A stretch of 64,000 nucleotides of DNA, taken from Brachymonas denitrificans. GTDB lineage: Bacteria; Pseudomonadota; Gammaproteobacteria; Burkholderiales; Burkholderiaceae_C. Position numbers and translations under genes: made by a program. Positions 29,240 to 39,153 of the stretch are shown here, piece after piece; within the stretch, counting starts at the first letter, position 1, and each line of letters begins with the position of its first letter. The DNA lies in assembly GCF_907163135.1 (NCBI RefSeq), contig NZ_CAJQUA010000001.1, forward strand, positions 1,503,001 to 1,567,000, in the 5' to 3' direction. A model generated the notes under the pieces. The model made no database searches. It saw only the letters and a list, made by a program, of their open reading frames with translations, and was not told where the DNA came from.

Positions 29240-30045
29240 GCCGCATCGCATCCACCATGGCTGCCCTGAAAGCCCAGGGCCGCACCGCCCTCATTCCCTA
29301 CATGATGACGGGCTATCCCCACAAGGGCTGCACGCCCGAGCTCATGCACGCCATGGTCGGAGCCGGCGTGGACATCATCGAACTGGGCATTCCCTTTTCC
29401 GATCCCATGGCCGACGGCCCGGTGATCCAGCAGGCGGCCGAACAGGCGATTGCCCAGGGCAGCGGCCTGCCCGACGTGCTGGAGGCCGTGCGCAGTTTCC
29501 GCCAGAAGGACGACAAGACGCCCGTGGTGCTGATGGGCTACGCCAACCCGATCGAGTGTTACGAACTGCACCATGGCACCGGCAGCTTCGCGCGCGATGC
29601 TGCCGCAGCCGGCGTGGACGGCCTGCTGGTGGTGGACTATCCGCCCGAGGAATGCACCGAGTTTGCCGCGCAGCTGCGTGAGCATGGCATGGACCTGATC
29701 TTCCTGCTGGCCCCCACTTCCACGCCGCAGCGCATGGAACAGGTGGCGCAATTGGCCAGCGGCTATGTCTATTACGTCTCGCTCAAGGGCGTGACCGGGT
29801 CCGGCGCGCTGGATACGGCCGCCGTGGCAGAAGCCATCCCGCGCATCCGCGAGCACGTGAAGATCCCGGTCGGAGTCGGTTTCGGCATCCGCGATGCCGA
29901 AAGCGCGCGCGCCATTGCCGAGCATGCCGACGCGGTCGTGATCGGCAGCCGCATCATCCAGCTCATCGCCAACGAGCAGGGAGAAGGCATCAACCGGGCG
30001 GCTGCCAGCTTTCTGCAAGGTATCCGTAGCGCATTGGACGCATAA
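29236..30045 (+). CDS. trpA: tryptophan synthase alpha chain
   Basis: TrpA cleaves indole-3-glycerol phosphate to indole and passes it to TrpB. The protein (269 residues) has the catalytic Glu in [20 protein letters not shown], the catalytic Asp in [10 protein letters not shown], and the phosphate-binding [12 protein letters not shown] with IGSRII. It overlaps trpB by four bases and is followed after 29 bp by accD, the conserved trpFBA-accD order of proteobacteria. Confidence 0.98.
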   Translation: MSRIASTMAALKAQGRTALIPYMMTGYPHKGCTPELMHAMVGAGVDIIELGIPFSDPMADGPVIQQAAEQAIAQGSGLPDVLEAVRSFRQKDDKTPVVLMGYANPIECYELHHGTGSFARDAAAAGVDGLLVVDYPPEECTEFAAQLREHGMDLIFLLAPTSTPQRMEQVAQLASGYVYYVSLKGVTGSGALDTAAVAEAIPRIREHVKIPVGVGFGIRDAESARAIAEHADAVVIGSRIIQLIANEQGEGINRAAASFLQGIRSALDA

Positions 30046-30074
30046 TTACGCCAACTGAAATACAACATCACACT

Positions 30075-30962
30075 ATGAGCTGGTTGGAAAAACTGCTGCC
30101 TGCCAAGGCAACCAAGGCCGCAAACCACGGCAGCGAACGCCGTTCGAACATGCCCGAGGGCCTGTGGATCAAGTGCCCAAGCTGCGACACGGTCCTCTAC
30201 AAGAACGATCTCGAACAGAACCAGAACGTCTGCCCCCAGTGCGGCCACCATCACCGCATGGGTGCGCGCGAGCGCCTCAATGCCTTCCTCGATGCCGAGG
30301 GCCGCTACGAACTGGGACAGGAAGTGCTGCCGGTAGACGCGCTCAAGTTCAAGGACAGCCGCAAGTACCCCGAGCGCCTGAAGGAGGCGCTGGAAGCCAC
30401 CAATGAAACCGATGCGCTGATCGTCATGGGCGGCAGCGTGCAGAGCATCAACGTTGTCGTGGCCTGCTTCGAATTCGACTTCATGGGCGGCAGCATGGGC
30501 TCGGTGGTGGGCGAGCGCTTTGTGCGGGGCGTCGAGCACGCTATCGAGCAGAAGGTGCCCTTCATCTGCTTCACCGCCACCGGCGGCGCGCGCATGCAGG
30601 AAGGCCTGCTGTCGCTGATGCAGATGGCCAAGACCAACGCCGCCCTCACCCGCCTGGCGAAGAAAGGCCTGCCCTATATCAGCGTGCTGACCGACCCGAC
30701 CATGGGCGGCGTGTCGGCCGGTTTTGCCTTCGTGGGCGATATCGTGATTGCCGAACCCAAGGCCCTGATCGGCTTTGCCGGCCCGCGCGTGATCGAGAAC
30801 ACCGTGCGCGTGAAACTGCCCGAGGGCTTCCAGCGCGCCGAGTTCCTGCTGCAGAAAGGCGCCGTCGACATGATCACCGACCGCCGCGAACTGCGCAGCA
30901 CCATTGCCAAATCCCTGGCCATGCTGCAGCGCATGCCGGCGGACGCGGTCGAGGCGGCTTGA
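30075..30962 (+). CDS. accD: acetyl-CoA carboxylase carboxyltransferase subunit beta
   Basis: AccD, with AccA, transfers the carboxyl group from carboxybiotin to acetyl-CoA, starting fatty-acid synthesis. An N-terminal zinc ribbon (Cys34, Cys37, Cys53, Cys56 in CPSC and CPQC) precedes the crotonase-like carboxyltransferase domain ([51 protein letters not shown]). 295 residues is the normal length. folC, which usually follows accD, is absent; a terminator and a minus-strand toxin-antitoxin pair come next. Confidence 0.98.
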   Translation: MSWLEKLLPAKATKAANHGSERRSNMPEGLWIKCPSCDTVLYKNDLEQNQNVCPQCGHHHRMGARERLNAFLDAEGRYELGQEVLPVDALKFKDSRKYPERLKEALEATNETDALIVMGGSVQSINVVVACFEFDFMGGSMGSVVGERFVRGVEHAIEQKVPFICFTATGGARMQEGLLSLMQMAKTNAALTRLAKKGLPYISVLTDPTMGGVSAGFAFVGDIVIAEPKALIGFAGPRVIENTVRVKLPEGFQRAEFLLQKGAVDMITDRRELRSTIAKSLAMLQRMPADAVEAA

Positions 30963-30969
30963 GTCAGCG

Positions 30970-30993
30970 CCGCCGTTCGACGACGGCGGTTTT
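30970..30993 (+). terminator. intrinsic terminator after accD
   Basis: CCGCCGT at 30970-30976 pairs with ACGGCGG at 30983-30989 over a six-base loop, followed by four T residues. It starts 7 bp after the accD stop. Confidence 0.8.
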
Positions 30994-31002
30994 ATCCTGT
31001 AG

Positions 31003-31506
31003 TCAGCGTGTCATCGTGCCAAGCCCGGCAATGCTCAGGCGAAGCATCAAGGTCAGTGCATGCACCGGTGACGGCTGGAATCCATAATGCTCGTAAAAGG
31101 CGCGTGCCTTGTCGTGCAAGGCATGCACCAGCAAGGCGCGAACGCCCGCATTCTCGGCCACATTCAGGGAGCGCCGAACAGCATCCTGCAATAGCGCAGC
31201 CCCCAGCCCCCTGCCTCGCGCTTGCACATCGACCGCCAGACGGCCCAGCACCATCACCGGAACAGGATCCGGCATATTGCGACGCACCGCGCCAATGGCC
31301 TCCTTGTGCGACACCGCGCCGGCCGCAAGCGCGTAATAGCCGTATACCCGGCCTTGCGCATCCGCAACGACAAAAACACGGCTTGCACCCGCAACATGAT
31401 TGGCCAGGGCCCGGCGTTTGAGCCAGTCGTCCAGTACTGCCTCCCCACTGTCGAATGCGGCGAGTTGATGCTGGACCGAAAGCGGCCGCGGGGCCAGCAA
31501 TTCCAC
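31003..31506 (-). CDS. GNAT-type toxin (TacT-like acetyltransferase)
   Basis: A 167-residue GNAT domain of the TacT/AtaT type; such toxins acetylate the amino group of charged tRNAs and stop translation. N-terminal LLAPRPLSVQHQLAAFDSGE and DDWLKRRALANHVAGASRVF are the toxin-specific region. RGRGLGAALLQDAVRR binds acetyl-CoA, and Tyr in ARAFYEHYGFQPSP is the expected catalytic residue. The start is uncertain: GTG at 31506 has GGAGG at good spacing. GTG at 31512 would overlap the antitoxin stop (GTGA), and an ATG at 31530 also exists. It lies directly behind the DUF1778-type antitoxin gene. Confidence 0.88.
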   Translation of the reverse strand: MELLAPRPLSVQHQLAAFDSGEAVLDDWLKRRALANHVAGASRVFVVADAQGRVYGYYALAAGAVSHKEAIGAVRRNMPDPVPVMVLGRLAVDVQARGRGLGAALLQDAVRRSLNVAENAGVRALLVHALHDKARAFYEHYGFQPSPVHALTLMLRLSIAGLGTMTR

Positions 31507-31508
31507 GC

Positions 31509-31781
31509 TCACGCCTCCGGCTCGACCCATGGCGCTTTGACCTGCATCAGCCGGACGAGGCCGGCATTGCTGGCAGGCTCGGCATCCAGCAATTCGGTAA
31601 AGCGCTGGAAACGGCTGGCATCCAGCGCGAAGTGCACCTGATCCAGCAGAACGGCTTGCGCGCGCTCACAAGCCACTTCGAGCATGAAGTCCGAGCGATT
31701 CTTGCCGAGCAGCATGGCCGCCTGATCGATCAGGTCACGCTGTTCAGGCAATGCACGCAGATTGATTGCAGCATCCCGCAT
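31509..31781 (-). CDS. DUF1778 (TacA-type) ribbon-helix-helix antitoxin
   Basis: A 90-residue antitoxin. The N-terminal half (NLRALPEQRDLIDQAAMLLG, then KNRSDFMLEVACERAQAVLL) is the DUF1778 ribbon-helix-helix DNA-binding domain. The C-terminal segment (FQRFTELLDAEPASNAGL) should wrap and neutralise the toxin. AGGAG six bases before the ATG at 31781 decides the start, although the frame reaches 31805. It overlaps or abuts the toxin gene and is preceded by a perfect inverted repeat lying over its promoter. Confidence 0.9.
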   Translation of the reverse strand: MRDAAINLRALPEQRDLIDQAAMLLGKNRSDFMLEVACERAQAVLLDQVHFALDASRFQRFTELLDAEPASNAGLVRLMQVKAPWVEPEA

Positions 31782-31801
31782 GGCTTTCTCCTGGTGGCTA
31801 T

Positions 31802-31842
31802 ACAACGGATATACATCCTATCAAACGTATATCCGTTGTCAA
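31802..31842 (-). promoter_or_regulatory. promoter and inverted-repeat operator of the toxin-antitoxin pair
   Basis: ACAACGGATATAC at 31802-31814 and GTATATCCGTTGT at 31827-31839 form a perfect 13-bp inverted repeat with a 12-bp gap. On the minus strand a TTGACA (31842-31837), 16-bp spacer and TAGGAT (31820-31815) form a good sigma-70 promoter: the -35 overlaps one arm and the -10 lies in the gap. Binding by the antitoxin would block transcription, the usual autoregulation of such pairs. Confidence 0.8.
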
Positions 31843-31859
31843 TACATACTCGAACACTG

Positions 31860-32378
31860 TTACAGCGTCAACTGCATCCACGCCAGATCCAGCCAGCGCC
31901 CGAACTTGATGCCCACCTCGGGCATCAGGCCGGTCTGCACAAAACCCAGCTGCCGGTGCAGCGCAATGGACGGCTGGTTGCCGGCCTCGATGGCCGCCAC
32001 CATCACATGCTTGTCCAACGCGCGGGCGCGTTCGATCAGCACCTGCATCAACTGGCGCGCTACGCCCTGGCCGCGCGCCTGCGGATGCACGTAGACCGAG
32101 TGTTCCACGGTGTGCCTATAGCCATCGAAAGCCCGCCAGTCACCAAAGCTGGCATAGCCCAGTACATTCCCGCCTTCGTCCACCGCCACCAGCACCGGAT
32201 AGCCCATCTGCTGGCGCGCCTGCAGCCAGCCCACCCGATTGGCTTCATCCACCTCAATTTCGTTCCAGATGGCCGTGGTATGCACCACAGCGTCGTTGTA
32301 GATGTCGCGGATGCCGGCGGCGTCCTCGACTCCTGCATCACGAATCACAACACTGGAGTGGGAAATGGGGTAAGGCAT
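31860..32378 (-). CDS. PAT/Bar-family GNAT N-acetyltransferase
   Basis: A 172-residue GNAT enzyme of the phosphinothricin/methionine-sulfoximine acetyltransferase family. Diagnostic stretches are VVIRDAGVEDAAGIRDIYND, TVEHSVYVHPQARGQGVARQ (acetyl-CoA loop), AAIEAGNQPSIALHRQLGF and EVGIKFGRWLDLAWMQL at the C-terminus. Members detoxify methionine-sulfoximine-like analogues by N-acetylation; the natural substrate here is unknown. The ATG at 32378 is chosen over a TTG three codons upstream. It ends about 80 bp before the antitoxin gene. Confidence 0.87.
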   Translation of the reverse strand: MPYPISHSSVVIRDAGVEDAAGIRDIYNDAVVHTTAIWNEIEVDEANRVGWLQARQQMGYPVLVAVDEGGNVLGYASFGDWRAFDGYRHTVEHSVYVHPQARGQGVARQLMQVLIERARALDKHVMVAAIEAGNQPSIALHRQLGFVQTGLMPEVGIKFGRWLDLAWMQLTL

Positions 32379-32527
32379 ACGAAGCAAAATAAAAATTACG
32401 GTTTAGACGCACAAGGGGGCAGACTCGATCATGGCGTCATTGCCTTGCCCGCCAGGCTCGCCACAGCGACCATCCCGGGCCTGCAGGCGCAAGAACGTCC
32501 GAAGCCATTGCCCGGCAAGGTGTCACA

Positions 32528-34225
32528 CTAGCGGCTGATCTGCAACGGCGGCCGCGCGCCCGGCTTGCTGCTCAGGCTGCGCGCCACGCCCGCCAGTTCG
32601 ACGAGCTCCTTGCGCAAGCCGAAGGGATCGGCCCCCAGCGCGCCCTGCGCCAGCGCGACGGTGTCGTTCCAGCCGAACTGGCCGGTATATTGCCCCCCGC
32701 GCAGCAACTGGCCATAGCTCGCCACCGCCGTGGCAAAGCGCATGTCGGTGCTGGCCTGCGCCAGGGCACGGGCACCCACCGGCACCGGTGTGCTCATCAG
32801 CACACTGGTGCTCTTGCCCACCGGCTTGTAGCGCAGCTGCACAAAGGCCAGTTCATTGCCATGCCCGGCTGGAGCCGCTTTCGGCTGATAGCGGCTGTCG
32901 CTCAGCCAGCCCGGTTTGCCCGCCGGGATGATCTCGTACAGCGCCGTCACGCCATGCCCGGCGCCGATATCGCCGGCATCCACCTGGTCATTGTTGAAGT
33001 CTTCCTTGCGCAGCAGACGGTTCTCATATCCCACCAGGCGGTACTGGCTCACCGTGGCGGGATTGAACTCGACCTGCACCTTCACGTCCTGCGCGACGGT
33101 GGCCAGCGTGGAGGTGAGCTGCTGGCGCAGCACCTTCTTCGCCTCCAGTTCGCTGTCGATATAGCTGTAGTTGCCGTCACCCGCGTCGGCCAGTTGTTCC
33201 ATCAGGCGCTCGTTGTAGTTGCCGGTGCCGAAGCCCAACGTGGTGAGCGAGATGCCGGACTTGCGCTTTTCCGCCACCATGCCCTTGAGCGTGTTGAAGT
33301 CGGTGATGCCGACGTTGAAATCCCCGTCCGTCGCCAGCAGGATGCGGTTGATGCCGTTGCGCTGCCAGGCTTTCTGCGCCTCGCGGTAGGCCATCTGGAT
33401 CGCCGCCTCGCCCGCCGTGGAGCCGCCAGCCTGCAGGGCGTTCACCACGGCCAGGATGGCCTCCTTGTTGCTGCCCGGCGTGGGCGGCAGCACCAGTTTT
33501 TCGCCGCTGGCATAGGTGACGATGGTCACGCGGTCCTGCGGGCGCAATTGCTCGGTCAGCAGGCGCAACGTTCTCTTCACCAGCGGCAGCTTGTCGGCCG
33601 CCTGCATGGAGCCGGACACATCCACCAGAAACACCAGGTTGGCCGGCGGCAGGCTGCCCAGCGTCTTGTCTGCGGCCTGGATGGCAATGCGCAGCAGTTG
33701 CGCATCGGCCTTCCAGGGCGACTGTGCCACTTCCGTCGTCACGCCGAAGGGATGCGGGCTGCCGGCAGCCGGACGGGGATAGTCATAGGGAAAGTAGTTG
33801 ATGAGCTCTTCCACCCGCACGGCATCCACCGGTGGTAGCCGGCCGTCATTGAGAAAGCGGCGCACGTTGGCGTAGCTGCCGGTGTCCACGTCGATGCTGA
33901 AGGTGGAAACCGGCTCCTTCGCCACCTCATGCACCGGGTTGGTGTTGATTTCGCCGTACTTCTCGGTATTGGCAGGCCGCAGGTCTTCGATACCGGCTGG
34001 CGATGGCGCATACAGGACCTGTCCTCCCACAGCCATGGGCATCGCCGTACGCACCGCGGCCTTGCCCGCGAGCGGCGCAACCGCCTCTGCCCGGGCCACG
34101 TCGGACATCCGGCCTGCAGGCGGCGATCCGCAGGCCGCCAGCAACAGGGCCAGCACGGAGGCAGCAAGAGCCGGGGCGCTGCGCCGGATCGATGCGGAGT
34201 TGAAAAGGGCCGGGGTCTGCGTCAT
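32528..34225 (-). CDS. vWA-domain lipoprotein (YfbK-like)
   Basis: A 565-residue lipoprotein. The signal peptide ends in LALLLAAC with lipidated Cys32. A conserved N-terminal region (STFSIDVDTGSYANVRRFLN, VEELINYFPYDYP) precedes a von Willebrand factor A domain with the MIDAS motif DVSGSM (Asp202-Ser206) and LLATDGDFNVG. A C-terminal domain (LAFVQLRYKPVGKSTSVLMS) is typical of YfbK proteins. GGAG upstream supports the ATG at 34225. The function of the family is not settled; an envelope, cation-dependent binding role is likely. Confidence 0.88.
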   Translation of the reverse strand: MTQTPALFNSASIRRSAPALAASVLALLLAACGSPPAGRMSDVARAEAVAPLAGKAAVRTAMPMAVGGQVLYAPSPAGIEDLRPANTEKYGEINTNPVHEVAKEPVSTFSIDVDTGSYANVRRFLNDGRLPPVDAVRVEELINYFPYDYPRPAAGSPHPFGVTTEVAQSPWKADAQLLRIAIQAADKTLGSLPPANLVFLVDVSGSMQAADKLPLVKRTLRLLTEQLRPQDRVTIVTYASGEKLVLPPTPGSNKEAILAVVNALQAGGSTAGEAAIQMAYREAQKAWQRNGINRILLATDGDFNVGITDFNTLKGMVAEKRKSGISLTTLGFGTGNYNERLMEQLADAGDGNYSYIDSELEAKKVLRQQLTSTLATVAQDVKVQVEFNPATVSQYRLVGYENRLLRKEDFNNDQVDAGDIGAGHGVTALYEIIPAGKPGWLSDSRYQPKAAPAGHGNELAFVQLRYKPVGKSTSVLMSTPVPVGARALAQASTDMRFATAVASYGQLLRGGQYTGQFGWNDTVALAQGALGADPFGLRKELVELAGVARSLSSKPGARPPLQISR

Positions 34226-34479
34226 CAGTGGTCTCCAGTCTTTCGTGTTCTGGCGAACACTATCGGTTCGCCCTTGTGTGCATGGTACCGCGACTCCCGC
34301 GGGGCACAATCGCCCTCGGCGGCCAATCCCGGTTGGCACCAAACCCTTCGATTCGCCTCGCGCAGTCGGTCCGCCACAACATCCTGTACCCCCGCCACTG
34401 GCCGCAAGCACCCCGCACAGCCTAAAATAAGGGTTTTTGCCAGCCCAGAGGCAGGCCTTGCCTCGCCATCACACCGTCC

Positions 34480-36045
<1,566 letters not shown>

Positions 36046-36254
36046 GCACCTTATCCACTTTCGCCACATGACGTGAAAGGCTTCTCTGATCCGGATCAGG
36101 GTTATGAGTAAATAAGACACAAATCTTTGCCAAGCCTGTCACGTCAGGCGCACAATGTGGGTTTACCCCGATAGCCGCCACCTGCACGGCCCCTGTCGTC
36201 CTGTTTTTTCCTTGTGCAGCGCCCTTTCCAGCGCCGCCTTCCTGACCGAGCACC

Positions 36255-37031
36255 ATGAGCGCCTTTCTCGAAGAAAAAGTTCTTTCCGTCCACCACTGGA
36301 CCGACCGCCTGTTCAGCTTCACCACCACGCGTGACACCGCCCTGCGCTTCTCCAACGGGCATTTCACGATGATCGGCCTGCGCCAGGAAAACGGCAAGCC
36401 GCTGCTGCGCGCCTACAGCATTGCCAGCCCCAACTACGAGGAGCACCTGGAATTCCTGAGCATCAAGGTGCCGGACGGCCCGCTGACCAGCCAGCTACAG
36501 CACCTGAAGGTGGGCGATACCGTCATCGTCGGCAAGAAGCCCACGGGCACCCTGCTGATCGACTATCTGACCCCGGCCAAAAACCTGTACCTGCTGGGCA
36601 CCGGCACCGGCCTGGCGCCCTGGCTGTCCATCATCCGCGACCCGGAAACCTATGAGCGTTTCGAGAAAGTCATCCTGGTGCATGGCGTGCGCCACGTAGC
36701 CGAGCTGTGCTATCGCGACTATCTGACCAAGGAACTGCCCGAGCACGAATTCCTGGGCGAGATCGTGCGCGAGCAACTGATCTACTACCCCACCGTCACA
36801 CGCGAACCCTTTGAGCGCCAGGGCCGCATCACCACCCTGATCGAAAGCGGCCAGATGGCGCGCGAACTCGGCCTGCCGGAGCTGAATCCCGAAACCGACC
36901 GCGTGATGATCTGCGGCAGCCCGACCGTGCTGCGCGACCTGAAGGAAATCTGCGAGAAGCGCGGCTTTGCGGAGGGCAATACCACTACCCCGGGCGACTA
37001 TGTGATCGAGCGCGCTTTCGTGGAAAGCTGA
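36255..37031 (+). CDS. fpr: ferredoxin--NADP(+) reductase
   Basis: This flavoenzyme (258 residues) exchanges electrons between NADPH and ferredoxin or flavodoxin and supports oxidative-stress defence. The FAD-binding motif is RAYSIASPNYEEHLEF, the NADP-binding loop GTGTGLAPWLSIIRD, and MICGSPTVLRDL lies near the C-terminus. It ends YVIERAFVES, the bacterial (subclass I/II) type of tail. The 209 bp upstream contains a possible weak promoter (TTGCCA, then CACAAT). A strong hairpin terminator follows. Confidence 0.95.
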   Translation: MSAFLEEKVLSVHHWTDRLFSFTTTRDTALRFSNGHFTMIGLRQENGKPLLRAYSIASPNYEEHLEFLSIKVPDGPLTSQLQHLKVGDTVIVGKKPTGTLLIDYLTPAKNLYLLGTGTGLAPWLSIIRDPETYERFEKVILVHGVRHVAELCYRDYLTKELPEHEFLGEIVREQLIYYPTVTREPFERQGRITTLIESGQMARELGLPELNPETDRVMICGSPTVLRDLKEICEKRGFAEGNTTTPGDYVIERAFVES

Positions 37032-37076
37032 TAGCGCTACGGCCTGTATCTCGGATACGGGCTGCAGAAACGACGA

Positions 37077-37106
37077 GGGCGACAAGCACTGGCTTGCCGC
37101 CCTTTT
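37077..37106 (+). terminator. intrinsic terminator after fpr
   Basis: GGGCG-A-CAAGC (37077-37087) pairs with GCTTG-C-CGCCC (37092-37102) with one mismatch and an ACTG loop, followed by four T residues. It separates fpr from the convergent small membrane-protein gene. Confidence 0.8.
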
Positions 37107-37166
37107 CCGTTGTGGCCTGCGGATTCCGTTGGCGCATGCGGAACCAGTTCCGCCTCGCCTTCAACC

Positions 37167-37520
37167 TCAGGAACGGATTTCCTTGACGACCGCATCCTGC
37201 ACATCGGAGGAGCGGCCAAAGCGGCGCCTGGCCGGCGCCTTGCGCGGTGCAGGTGCTTCTTCGGCGTTGGCATCGGCAGACGCCGATCCGAAACCACCGC
37301 CCTGCGGCATGGACGACCAGCCGAAATTGCCGCCACGGAAACGGTTGGCCATGTCGGAGTAGCTGCGATAGAGCAGCAGCGGATTGCGGCCGGTCAGCAG
37401 CATCCAGACGCCGCCGACGGCCACGGCGAAGGTGCCGGCGATCAGGATGCTGGTGGTGAAAACGGCTGCGGCGCCCCACATCAGGATGCGGGTGAGGACG
37501 CCAAAAAAGGAGTCAAGCAT
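37167..37520 (-). CDS. small membrane protein of unknown function
   Basis: A 117-residue protein with two predicted membrane segments near the N-terminus (LTRILMWGAAAVFTTSILIA and TFAVAVGGVWMLLTG). The soluble tail is Gly/Ala- and then Arg/Lys-rich (APAPRKAPARRRFGRSSD). I do not recognise a family. No clear ribosome-binding site is seen before the ATG. It is convergent with fpr, and codon usage is like its neighbours, so it is probably a real gene. Confidence 0.6.
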   Translation of the reverse strand: MLDSFFGVLTRILMWGAAAVFTTSILIAGTFAVAVGGVWMLLTGRNPLLLYRSYSDMANRFRGGNFGWSSMPQGGGFGSASADANAEEAPAPRKAPARRRFGRSSDVQDAVVKEIRS

Positions 37521-37709
37521 GCAGGTGTCTATTCAGGCCTTGCGGCCAAGGGTTGCAGAGATTTCTATGGTGACGGCTGGTCGCCAAAAGTCAATAGCCC
37601 TACAAGCTGTTACCGCACCGGCGGGTGACGGTGCTGATGCAGGTCAAGCCCCCTACTGAATGGCTGCGGAGACCCTGCTTCCTGCATCCGGCTCCCGCGC
37701 TGGGGAGTT

Positions 37710-38447
37710 CTAGTGCAGTGGCGAAGGCGGCGGCGTCTCCGGTTGCCCCGCTTCGGCCATTGCCTGACGCCACAGGCGCAGCGGCACGTGGTTGGCCAGC
37801 AGATGGAAGATGCGCTGCTCCATCTCCTCGGTCACGCAATGGCCGGTTTCGGGAAACACGTCGACGGAGAAGTCCGCATCCAGATCCCGCAACCGATAGC
37901 CCGCCTCCACCGCGGCCTGGTAGGGCATGACATCGTCGTTCTTGCCGTGCATCCAGTGGATGCAGGTGTGCTGGTGCATCTGCTCGGGCAGGCGATCGAA
38001 GCGGCCGGCCACGGCAAACAGGCGCGCGGCGAGGTCATGCTCGAGCGCCACGGTTTCCAGCGCCACCGTTGCAGACTGGGCAAAGCACAGCAGGGCCGTG
38101 CGTTCATGGCCGAGCCCGGTGTGGCGCTGCCAGGCACGCACCGTGGCGGAAAACTCCAGACGTGCCGGCAGCAGCCGCTCGGTGCGGTTCTCGTCGCGCT
38201 CGCCGCGGTGCGAGTACCACTGGAAGCCATCGCCCTCGTCGTAGGCATGGGGTGCGGCCACGCAGGCCACGATGCCCTGCGGGAACTGCCGCGCCAGGCG
38301 CTGCGCCATCTCGAGCATGTCGGACGGCTTCTGCCCCGCGCCATGGAACAGCAGGAACAACTGCTGCGGCTGTTCGGGCCAGGATGTGATCAGGTCGTGC
38401 GGCGCGGGCACCGTCACGGGAATGGCGTCGCCGGGCTGGGTCGTCAT
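37710..38447 (-). CDS. YpfH-like alpha/beta hydrolase lacking the serine nucleophile
   Basis: A 245-residue carboxylesterase-fold protein. The oxyanion region is QLFLLFHGAGQKPSDMLEMA, and the Asp and His regions are WMHGKNDDVMPY and PETGHCVTEEM. At the nucleophile elbow the family has GFSQGA, but here residues 121-126 read CFAQSA, so the catalytic Ser is Ala123. Unless Ser125 substitutes, it is probably not an active esterase. Its start overlaps the purN stop by four bases (38444-38447), so the two are cotranscribed. Confidence 0.8.
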   Translation of the reverse strand: MTTQPGDAIPVTVPAPHDLITSWPEQPQQLFLLFHGAGQKPSDMLEMAQRLARQFPQGIVACVAAPHAYDEGDGFQWYSHRGERDENRTERLLPARLEFSATVRAWQRHTGLGHERTALLCFAQSATVALETVALEHDLAARLFAVAGRFDRLPEQMHQHTCIHWMHGKNDDVMPYQAAVEAGYRLRDLDADFSVDVFPETGHCVTEEMEQRIFHLLANHVPLRLWRQAMAEAGQPETPPPSPLH

Positions 38448-39058
38448 GCGGCCTCCTGCTGCAGGCTGGCCTGACGCGCAAGGCAGCGGGCAACGGCCTG
38501 CGGATAGATCAGATGTTCCTGCGTCAGCACGCGCGCAGCGAGCGTATCGGCAGTGTCGTCCGGCAGCACGGGCACCACGGCCTGCGCCAGAATCGGGCCG
38601 TGGTCCAGATCGGCCGTCACGATGTGCACGGTGGCGCCGGCAAACTGGCAGCCTGCATCCAGCGCCCGCTGGTGCGTGTGCAGCCCCGGAAAGGCCGGCA
38701 GCAGCGAGGGGTGAATGTTGAGCATGCGGCCTGCATAGCGCGCCACGAACTCCGGCGTGAGGATACGCATGAAGCCGGCCAGCACCACCAGTGAAGGCTC
38801 GTAGCGGTCGATCAGCTCCGCCAGCGCAGCATCGAAGCTGGCGCGATCGGGGAAGGCCTTGTGATCAAGCACCCCGGTGGCAATGCCCTGCTCCTGGGCA
38901 AACTTGAGGCCGCCGGCATCGGCCTTGTTGCTGATCACGGCAGCGATGCGGCCGCCGAAGCGGCGCAGCCAGTGTTCGCGCTGCGCAGCACGCACGATGG
39001 CCGCCATGTTGGAGCCGCCGCCGGAGATCAGGATCACGATGTTTTTCTGCGAAGTCAT
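38444..39058 (-). CDS. purN: phosphoribosylglycinamide formyltransferase
   Basis: PurN (204 residues) formylates glycinamide ribonucleotide using 10-formyl-tetrahydrofolate in purine biosynthesis. ILISGGGSNMAAIV binds the substrate phosphate, LNIHPSLLPAFPGLHTH holds the catalytic Asn and His, and ADLDHGPIL the catalytic Asp. A long open frame runs upstream to 39676, but the ATG at 39058 starts MTSQKNIVILISGGG as in the family. The hydrolase gene overlaps its 3' end. Confidence 0.96.
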   Translation of the reverse strand: MTSQKNIVILISGGGSNMAAIVRAAQREHWLRRFGGRIAAVISNKADAGGLKFAQEQGIATGVLDHKAFPDRASFDAALAELIDRYEPSLVVLAGFMRILTPEFVARYAGRMLNIHPSLLPAFPGLHTHQRALDAGCQFAGATVHIVTADLDHGPILAQAVVPVLPDDTADTLAARVLTQEHLIYPQAVARCLARQASLQQEAA

Positions 39059-39153
39059 GCCCGGAATTATCCGCCATCGGCGGCGCAAGCGTGTAGGCGA
39101 TACACCATGAACCGGCCGTTCCCAGCCACATGGCAGGACTAGAATGCAGGCCC

